Shown piece by piece: positions 58,201 through 64,000 of a DNA stretch of 64,000 bases (the first letter of the stretch is position 1; each line of letters starts with the position of its first letter). A program made the position numbers and the translations under genes. Origin of the DNA: Nipponacmea schrenckii (taxonomy: Eukaryota > Mollusca > Gastropoda > Lottiidae); contig CM060200.1 of NCBI GenBank assembly GCA_030562195.1, positions 27,691,023-27,755,022 of the forward strand, given 5' to 3'. Below the pieces are notes generated by a model. The model saw nothing but the letters and a program-made list of their open reading frames with translations, had not been told where the DNA came from and made no database searches.

Positions 58201-59632
58201 CCAAAAATAAGCATTAGTTTGTTTAAATGGTTAATTGAAGGCAGTGATAGTAGAAATGTAAATATTGAAAAATAAATGCCAGTTTGGGGAACTGATTTGT
58301 TGAGACAGTGATGTAAATATTATGGTTTAAGAACTGATTTTTTAATTAACCCTTTGAACCCTGAGTGTAATTTAGATAGAACGTCATATACCCTGAGCTC
58401 CAAGCAATATTTCATAATTTGTATGACGTTAACGTTGTATGATGTCACTTGACAACAGCCGGTTTACCAGCTCATAGGGTATATATCATATAAGGATAAG
58501 CCGGTATATAGGGTTGAAAGGGTTAAGAATTCTTTCATCACAGCTTACAATAAGTTATAATTTCTGTCAAACTCATGTTGATTTATGTCCAGAATTTTCC
58601 AAACTTACTTTTTATTCCAGCCGTTATAATGAATAAAATATCGAATTAATTTGTCTTTCACTTCTGACTTCACACACTGAAAAATAAACATTTAAAACAG
58701 GTGAGCAGATATAGCAAAAAACACAAAATATATCTCACTTGTGTACAATTTACATGAGTTGTCATTATGCGCTTTGTTATTTGTTTCTTGTTATAAATAA
58801 ACATGTGATTGACCATTTTTTATTAAAATGGAAACTGGTCAAAACTTCTTTCTGGGATATCAACTAAATATCCTAAAAGTAGTTCTTACTGTTTTTATTG
58901 ATGACCATCTGTATTTCAGTTCGTAAAAGTTTTGATACAATGTTCAGAAACTTATAAGTTTTCGGCTAGTTCATATCACTTCTCATTTAAAAAAAACATC
59001 CAGCCAGATATATTCTTACCTTAGCTTCATAAAGAAGAGGACCATGAAAACAAAGAACTTTTTCTCCTGTAATGCCCAAACAAAAACTATTTACCAATGA
59101 CTTAACAATCATATAAAAAATTTAACATGCTTCAATGTCTTCTCCAACCACAAACAACTTTTGTGGCCATTTTCATAGTAATATTTCCTCATTGTCAAAT
59201 ATAGATAATTGGAGGTAAGTTCACTGATGAAAATAATACTCATATTGACCATTCTTGAGAACTAACATTTTATGTTCATGCTAAGACGCAGCAGTAGCCT
59301 ATCCCTAAATTAGTGTAATGATATATGAAATGTAGCTGAAGCTCATCTCCAGTGCTTGAGAATCAGTCAGCTGTCAACTCTAACTCAATTCATTTACTCA
59401 AGTCGAATATATAAGACTATAGGCCTACACGGTATCTCTATTTGCTTAGTATAATGATGAGAAATACAAGATGTAAATATAAAATAATCCCACAAATAAA
59501 AAAAATGTCAACTAGATCTAATTCATCAAAATTTAAGACATAAAGCCAATATTTTAAGGGTCAAAGCCGAAGTAGATATCTTCGGTTGCTGCTTTTTTTG
59601 TTACCTTCTTGAAATTTCATTTTAGGAGCCAT
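46237..59632 (-). CDS. MORF4L1: MRG15 / MORF4L1 homologue, chromo-domain chromatin protein (12 exons)
   Basis: Twelve coding exons, all GT-AG: 59632-59605, 59066-59020, 58676-58609, 57962-57873, 56482-56349, 55641-55526, 54492-54391, 49862-49774, 49652-49553, 47591-47522, 47128-47044, 46321-46237. The total is 1014 nt, 337 residues and a stop. The chromo domain (about 9-72) keeps the aromatic cage Y22, Y42, W45 and W49, which in this family binds methylated H3K36. The linker (78-161) has a long Lys/Asp/Glu run and a basic NLS-like KRKRAR. The MRG domain (162-337) includes [39 protein letters not shown] and the C-terminal [13 protein letters not shown]15 proteins serve NuA4/TIP60 acetyltransferase and Sin3 complexes. 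Introns are rich in insertions, and intron 7 (49863-54390) is the largest. Confidence 0.95.
46437..46950. repeat. 45-bp minisatellite in the last MRG15 intron
   Basis: About eleven units around CCCATGTATTAAAGAAATGT then GTAACTTGTGTTGAAATG. The period is a multiple of three, which leaves an open minus-strand ORF (46442-46648), but this lies inside intron 11. Confidence 0.9.
47592..48480. other. MRG15 intron 9, unique part
   Basis: No feature recognised other than intron sequence. The plus ORF at 47206 lies in intron 10 and has no known features. Confidence 0.4.
48491..49414 (+). repeat. Poly(A)-ended module in MRG15 intron 9 (291-bp tandem unit)
   Basis: Three tandem units starting at 48491, 48783 and 49074 (third truncated), with GTCAAGGCTAAATTT, AAGATGGCGGCTTCCGGTT and CAAAACGATCGGATCAATAG. 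A long poly(A) follows, then a hairpin cassette. The grammar (body, poly(A), hairpin) and the wording (AAAATCGGTCC, ATGGCGGC, TTCCGG) match the 1.8-22.3 kb array. It is antisense to MRG15. Confidence 0.85.
49415..49470 (+). repeat. Hairpin cassette H3
   Basis: Leader AATAATCTTAACGAAAACAA, then a perfect 13-bp stem AGATTTCACAATC / GATTGTGAAATCT with loop TGTA, then AATAA. Leader is alignable to H1 and H2 but the stem sequence is unrelated. Confidence 0.85.
49996..51580. mobile_element. Non-autonomous element with ATACGCCCAC ends and internal tandem units
   Basis: Starts ATACGCCCAC and ends in TTTTGGCGTATAA after GGACAGGGGTGACGACAATA. The body is about seven degenerate units of about 150-170 bp (GTCAAGGGCAATAACTCAAA, CACAGCAAGTTTCATTCAAA, GTCTCTATCGCGTTCACAAG). 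A TTAA MITE is inserted at its left end. Lies in MRG15 intron 7. Confidence 0.6.
50011..50476. mobile_element. TTAA-flanked MITE, family 1, second copy
   Basis: Near-identical to 11064-11523. TTAA on the left (50007-50010); the right flank reads TCAA, a one-base change of TTAA. Ends AGGGATAATAGGCGTTAGAA / CTAACGCCTATTATCCCT. Confidence 0.9.
51585..51968. repeat. 32-bp minisatellite, about 12 copies
   Basis: Unit AAATGAGCAGATATATCTCA then AAGATACAAAT. The ATGAGCAGATATAT core also occurs once at about 49958, on the other side of the adjacent element. Confidence 0.9.
52081..54285. mobile_element. TTAA-flanked 2.2-kb element, family 3
   Basis: Ends GGGGGTTGACAA / TTGTCAACCCCC with TTAA at 52077-52080 and 54286-54289. 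It contains a nested element at about 52498-53650. No transposase is recognised; the small minus ORFs are repeat translations. Confidence 0.8.
52498..53650. mobile_element. Second element with ATACGCCCAC ends, nested, ~185-bp units
   Basis: Left ATACGCCCACTGATAGC; right end forms a hairpin, TATACGTCCACAT / ATGTGGGCGTATA. The body has about five units of about 185 bp (AATTCCAGGAATTTTTTTC, ATAGGGTTCTTCCTTG, GTAGTCTCTACAGTGTCCAC), then GACGGACCAACGGACCGACG before the terminal hairpin. Confidence 0.65.
54740..54890. repeat. Two imperfect copies of a ~62-bp unit
   Basis: GTGATATCTACTGTAGAAAA then TCTTATTGGGTGATAAATAT, repeated once with changes, in MRG15 intron 6. Confidence 0.7.
55742..55887 (-). 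mobile_element. SINE 5' fragment in MRG15 intron 5
   Basis: Matches the tRNA-derived head and adjacent body of the SINE at 43485 (CCACCGCGGCT, GGATTGAACCCC, GGCTGAAAAATC), diverged. Confidence 0.8.
56722..57674. mobile_element. hAT-like non-autonomous element in MRG15 intron 4
   Basis: Ends CAGGGATCATGATTT / AAATCATGATCCCTG with a perfect 8-bp duplication GAATGTAG (56714-56721 and 57675-57682). CAGGG-type ends with 8-bp duplications are typical of hAT. 953 bp with no transposase recognised; the 71-aa and 70-aa ORFs within it carry no known motif. Confidence 0.88.
59210..59292 (-). mobile_element. Solo end of MITE family 2 in MRG15 intron 1
   Basis: GACCATTCTTGAGAACTAAC then TTCATGCTAAGACGCAGCAG matches the right end of the element at 29231-29530. 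Confidence 0.65.
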
Positions 59633-59828
59633 TACAGAGAAGAATTTTGGAGGAAAAACTGTAGAATGTGTCTTCTTCACGCGCCAAGTCGAATACCCCT
59701 GTTTAAAACGTCACAGATATTTGTGTTGATAAAGGGACAAAACTCCATATATCTGGCTACAGACAACAACTAATTAATTTACCATTGTTGAGGGGTCTTG
59801 AACATTCTGTTGCATACGAGGTATCGGT

Positions 59829-59975
59829 TTATTATCTGATCTGATCGACTAGGCGATTTCTTCCATGACAGTCTCTGACCTGCATCACTGACATGGGAAG
59901 ATATGGTTGACAGTTGGATGGACCTTCTTCAAGGTTATCCAGCAAGCGTTTGACTTACTGGGCCACCAAACATGT
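59829..59975 (-). mobile_element. Decayed SINE fragment upstream of MRG15
   Basis: Recognisable blocks of the SINE at 43485 (GATCGACTAGGCG, CTGCATCACTGACA, AGCAAGCGTTTGAC) with many changes. Confidence 0.65.
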
Positions 59976-60096
59976 TTTTGTGTGTGTTAAGGTATTCAGT
60001 ATTCCTTTCTCCAGTTAGCCCAGACATCTTCGTCTCCAAGTCTAAACCAAGGCAGCACCAGTCAGTGAAATTTCGTGTGAAATTATTATGTTTTAA

Positions 60097-60589
60097 AGGG
60101 GCCCAGGCTTGATTTTTAGGGGTCGTTTTGGGCCTTTTTTACATTTAAACAGTCCTCAGAAATATTCAAGCTCTGAGAAAATAGCAAAATACCTTGAAAT
60201 ATGCCTCAAACAAAAAATTTCACTTTTCATTTTTTTTTCCGTGCTGTACGGCGGCTGGTCTCCAGTCAGTCTGAAAATTGTGTGTCCTGTTGACAAAGTC
60301 TACAATTGAAAAATGCGTTGTAGTCTGTTTATATAGATGACCGCTATTGCACGACGGGAAGGATAACTTTTTGATTATCAAGACGAACCGTTTTCCAATA
60401 TGGCGGGACGTTCGTAATTTCTTAAGTCATTATGATTTTTCAAACACGGATAATTATGGATACACATGGATTTGAAGGCTCAAATTTCAAAGGTAAGTTC
60501 TGTAGACTATTTCTGATTAGCTAACCAAAAGATTTCATGTGTTTGAGGCTGTCGGATGATTGTCCGAAACAAATAAAGCCTGGGCGGCT
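60097..60589. mobile_element. TTAA-flanked element, family 4
   Basis: Ends AGGGGCCCAGGCTTGATTT / AAATAAAGCCTGGGCGGCT with TTAA at 60093-60096 and 60590-60593. The interior carries a promoter-like CCAATATGGCGGGACG and an ATG followed by a GTAAGT donor (see findings). No transposase. Confidence 0.7.
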
Positions 60590-61068
60590 TTAAGAAACAA
60601 AATCATTATCCAACTTAATTTATTTATTCTTACACAAAATTACAAAATAATTATACATCACATCATATCAAATACACAGTTTACTGTGGTTATTATAGTG
60701 GTCTAATTATTTACAATACGAACTGAAACAGCTCTATTTTGACTAATAGGACCAGGGGGTCAAATAAATGAGATAAACTATGGCTAAGCTAGGCTTCTTT
60801 ATTCCTTTGAAACAAAATGGTCTTGTTGTTGACCTAATCTTATTATAAGAGACCACCTTTAGGCCTATCATACATGTTCAAAAAATGTAGGCCTACATAG
60901 AATCAAAACCCAATGTCCAATTAAACGGGACATGCAATAATCTACATAAAACTCGTATCACAATTGATAGAAAATAGGAGGATTTTTTTTTTATATATTA
61001 TTAAAGATTGCTGCCCATATCATATTTGAGCCATTTAGGGGTAATGGCCCGACTAGCCACCGAAAAAC
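60590..61068. other. 3' flank of the KIN17-like gene
   Basis: No gene seen. An A10 tract on the gene strand (T run at 60983-60992) lies about 80 bp past the stop codon, compatible with an old poly(A) tail. Confidence 0.4.
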
Positions 61069-62367
61069 TCATTTAAAAGTAACATCTGAAAAAGCACAGA
61101 TATCATTGAGATGAATATTATTGAGAACTCGACCGCTTAATAATCCATTAGTGATGTGTACACTTGCTAAATATGTTTTATTTACAGAGTCTAATATAGC
61201 ATTCACACCTCGATACCCACCGTTGACGATACGAACAAGTGAACCAAGATTGGGGATAACTGTTTTTAAATCTTGCTGACGGACACTGACAGTTTCATTG
61301 GTGTCTTTGATTGAAATCAAATAATTATCTTCAGAGATGGAACAATATACAACCGTACCGCATTTACCAAGGTTCTGTTTACCAGCAAAGTTTGACGATA
61401 TTTTAACATGTAAACCAAGGGTAACCCAACTCGCAATTCTATTAAGGTGGTCTCTTTCTGACTCCAGATCTAATTTGATGTCTTCCAGAACACTTCTTTT
61501 CCTTTTTGTTGATCCCAGCATCTTTTTGTCTTTGATCCTTTCTTTGATTTTCATTTCTGAAAAAGAACTAAAGGAGTTAATACATTTTTTCAATTCTGTT
61601 CCAATATCATTTGAAAGCTTCGTGGATCTTTGATCGCGAAGATGATCCTTAGCTGTTGATGATAGTTGTTTACCGCCTACCTTAACCGGAAGTTTTTCCT
61701 GGTTCAACAAATTTTCAGCACTGTGTTTGCTGATAAAAGATGTTTCTGGACTCCCTCTTGAACGCTTTGGGAGGGTAAAGCTAATTCTTCCATTGGAATC
61801 TCTAGATAACTTTTCTTTCCCAGAAATTTGCGAACTGCGTTTAATGTTTTTGTCAAGTTTCAACATTTTCCGAACATGCGGGCACAAACTGTGTCTTTTC
61901 AGTTTCGTGAAGTTCTTCTGTTGTTTTAAAATCTCGAATTTCTTCGGAGTTTCTTTGCCGAACTCTTGAAGAAGTTGAAATGTCTCATTCACTTGGCATT
62001 TTTTTCCACATTTTAACCAGTATAGTAACTCGGACAAAGTTTTCCATTGCGTGTCCTCTATTAAAATGGCGTTGCTTTGTAAGTTGTAAGCCTTTAACAC
62101 CATACAAGCAGGAACTCGTTTTCCTTTATATTTCGCTAATATTTCCATAAAACCGTCTACAAATTTTTCCGACAAATTTTGCCTTTCAGAACTTTGAAAA
62201 TTTTGCGAAAAATGCTTCCTTTGACGATGATTTTCAGTCTTCAAATGATTGAGAAATATTTTATGATTTTCACAATGAATATTACAAGTGCGACAATACC
62301 ATTTTGATCCATAATTATTCAATTCCATTTGCGTTCTTTTAGCGGTAGATCGTGGAATTAACTCCAT
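61069..62367 (-). CDS. KIN17-like DNA/RNA-binding protein, intronless and divergent
   Basis: 432 codons in one exon. Domains in the KIN17 order: N-terminal C2H2 zinc finger WYCRTCNIHC...H...H (C25, C28, H41, H47), a winged-helix region (about 60-150; LSEKFVDGFMEIL, TQWKTLSELLYWLK), a Lys/Ser-rich middle, and a C-terminal SH3-like/KOW tandem (about 305-430; LKTVIPNLGSLVRIVNGGYR then GLLSGRV). KIN17 binds curved DNA and RNA and acts in replication, damage response and splicing. The human protein has 393 residues. The aromatic-rich segment that in KIN17 follows the winged helix is poorly conserved here, so this is a diverged paralogue or a fast-evolving orthologue. Absence of introns and an A10 tract after the stop suggest a retrocopy, but the long open frame argues that it is maintained. 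It is divergent to XPA. Confidence 0.85.
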   Translation of the reverse strand: MELIPRSTAKRTQMELNNYGSKWYCRTCNIHCENHKIFLNHLKTENHRQRKHFSQNFQSSERQNLSEKFVDGFMEILAKYKGKRVPACMVLKAYNLQSNAILIEDTQWKTLSELLYWLKCGKKCQVNETFQLLQEFGKETPKKFEILKQQKNFTKLKRHSLCPHVRKMLKLDKNIKRSSQISGKEKLSRDSNGRISFTLPKRSRGSPETSFISKHSAENLLNQEKLPVKVGGKQLSSTAKDHLRDQRSTKLSNDIGTELKKCINSFSSFSEMKIKERIKDKKMLGSTKRKRSVLEDIKLDLESERDHLNRIASWVTLGLHVKISSNFAGKQNLGKCGTVVYCSISEDNYLISIKDTNETVSVRQQDLKTVIPNLGSLVRIVNGGYRGVNAILDSVNKTYLASVHITNGLLSGRVLNNIHLNDICAFSDVTFK

Positions 62368-63679
62368 TATAACTATTTGGATAAACTTCTTCTTAAACAG
62401 TCACTGTTGCCAGTCTGTTGCCACAAATGACTCATTATTGAATTTCTTCCCCTTTTATACAATACTAGTAAACGGAAGGTTAACGTTACCGTCGTCATTT
62501 GAGCGTCGACAAACAGCCGAAACGTTAAATAAACGTTTTTTTAATGTGGCACAACGTTAAGAGAACGTTTTAATGTATCTCTAGTTAAAGGGACGTAACT
62601 ACATTATCGATTAAAGGGAGGTAAATCTTGTTTATATTACGAGTTCAATCGTTTCCACAGGAAGATTATAATTTGGTGAGGTTTGGTGTAGGTGACATTG
62701 ATAAGTAATTACAAGATTTTCTAATGGACAACAAATGTTTTGCTTCACAAAAACCTGAAAGTCTAATAAATATGACTGTAGTCAAAGTCAATATATGCTT
62801 AGTAGTTGAATTGGCACAAATTCACAAATCAGTTCGCAATTCTCTTTTAATTTTAGTCGGCACTGTTTTACTTACGCACCCCCCAACCCCTGTAAAGCTA
62901 TCGATTTGAAACTTGGCAGAGGGTTACTTATATGTGTCCTGAATGTTCATAGCAACTTTCAGACGATTCCGACCATTCCTTCTATTTTTAATTATTTTTC
63001 AAAGTGTTGAAATGACTGAAATTTCTTCCGATAGGCTAAATTGGATAATGGCGTAAGTAAAACAGTGCCCTTATCACCATGTTTTCTTAATTTATTTCCT
63101 AGTTCTCTTGCCATGCTGAATAACAAATCCTGTGAAAAAATTTAGACTTCAGGACTATCATTGTTAATGTGTGACTTCAAACAGATTTTAATATTCTCTC
63201 TTGAACTAGGCCTACTGTCAATTGTTATAACCAATTTCACCAAATGCAGGTCATGACAGTTGTAATTTCTGGCAGACAAGGTGAGGGACAGAGGTGGAGC
63301 AATAAAAATGTCCTTAATCTTAATTTGCTGAATCAGTTAATATGAAATTGACGTGGTCATTGACAACATAACACTATATGAATTTCAGAATATCTTTATG
63401 ATCAATTGCAGGATATGCAAATTCCTGATTTTTATTTCTTTAGTTTTTACAATTTTCTAAAACTAAACTCTTATTGTGAACACGGTTTCAACTCTGTTGA
63501 AAAGTAACTTGCTACTTTTCAACCAGCCTAACCTATTAGTATTAGGCTTGTAATTTATGTCAATGAAATATTTAGACAACTAGGCCCTAATCTAAAGTAG
63601 ATAGGCTACCTTTCAATTTGTTACTTTTCCATTTTATAAATAGATGTTGAATAATTTTTCTGTTCTTTTCAGCTCTAAA
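62368..63679. other. Shared upstream region of KIN17-like and XPA genes
   Basis: AACGTT-rich stretch at 62480-62570 next to the KIN17-like start. The acceptor TTCTTTTCAG just before the XPA start codon implies an upstream non-coding exon in this interval, which I cannot place. A small palindromic element lies within (62859-63069). Confidence 0.45.
62859..63069. mobile_element. 211-bp MITE with 19-bp inverted ends
   Basis: Ends GGCACTGTTTTACTTACGC / GCGTAAGTAAAACAGTGCC, perfect inverted repeats. No clear target duplication. No coding capacity. Confidence 0.75.
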
Positions 63680-64000
63680 ATGGCATCTACACAAGAATTG
63701 GATTCAAAAGGTAATTATAAATGGAGATGACTTAGGCCTATTCAGTACCTATTTCAGCTTGATTTCTGGAATTATGAGTGAAATGACTTACATGTATGTC
63801 ATCAGACTTTCACTCTCCGGTCCTTAAGTTATTTTAATTCAAACTGAAATTAAATAGAAAGGGGCACACATTATATATAGGCCTATATATGATGCTGGTT
63901 ATTTTAGGTGAACCATCAGAAGAAGAGCAAGTGAAATTGACACCATCTCAGAGAGCTAGAGTAGAGAGAAATAGACAGAGAGCCTTGCTATTGAAGCAGG
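63680..64000 (+). CDS. XPA: XPA, nucleotide excision repair protein, N-terminal exons (partial)
   Basis: Coding exon 1 is 63680-63710 (MASTQELDSK) and exon 2 starts at 63908 and runs off the window. Exon 2 encodes an acidic EPSEEEQ stretch and then LTPSQRARVERNRQRALLLK, the conserved XPA N-terminal helix and nuclear-localisation segment (ERKRQRAL in human) that lies just before and within the RPA-contacting region. XPA scaffolds TFIIH, RPA and ERCC1 at damaged DNA. The zinc-finger and DNA-binding domain would lie to the right. An acceptor (TTCTTTTCAG) directly upstream of the start shows that a 5' UTR intron precedes it. Confidence rests on this one motif and the start context. Confidence 0.72.

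Overview
This is an AT-rich eukaryotic nuclear window from an invertebrate, most likely a mollusc or another lophotrochozoan. Genes are split by GT-AG introns. The repeat content fits molluscs: a tRNA-headed SINE, Penelope-like and RTE/Jockey-like retroelement remnants, TTAA-flanked miniature inverted-repeat elements, and long tandem repeats with an identical codon-free grammar. No taxon can be fixed from sequence alone. A run of Ns (17278-17777) marks an assembly gap.

1-1.0 kb holds a Penelope-like reverse transcriptase fragment. 1.0-23.7 kb is one large composite. Two inverted arms (about 1035-1660 and 22790-23735) enclose about 21 kb of direct-orientation, poly(A)-ended modules (types A to G here). 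Fifteen module junctions read ACTAGA, and many modules are capped by a short hairpin cassette. The modules carry repeated ETS-like (CCGGAAGT), YY1-like (ATGGCGG), CRE-like, E-box and AAGGTCA motifs. I could not match this array to a named element; it is the most unusual thing in the window.

23.8-30.7 kb is a direct tandem duplication of a small four-exon gene (124 and 125 aa, CS/p23-like fold suspected), both copies apparently intact. 31.3-32.1 kb (minus) is a single-exon aerolysin/ETX-like beta-pore-forming protein gene. 32.3-45 kb is gene-poor: LINE and Penelope remnants, minisatellites (43 bp and 27 bp units), a 525-bp palindrome and a complete SINE with target duplications.

46.2-59.6 kb (minus) is a complete 12-exon MRG15/MORF4L1 homologue (337 aa: chromo domain, basic linker, MRG domain). 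Its introns carry many insertions: a hAT-like element with an 8-bp duplication, TTAA elements, a second hairpin-capped poly(A) module and SINE pieces. Decayed copies of its last coding segment lie in tandem just past the stop codon.

61.1-62.4 kb (minus) is an intronless, divergent KIN17-like gene. 63.7 kb to the window end (plus) is the start of an XPA nucleotide-excision-repair gene, divergently oriented to it. MRG15 (chromatin), KIN17 and XPA (DNA damage) are neighbours, but nothing in the sequence proves they are functionally linked.
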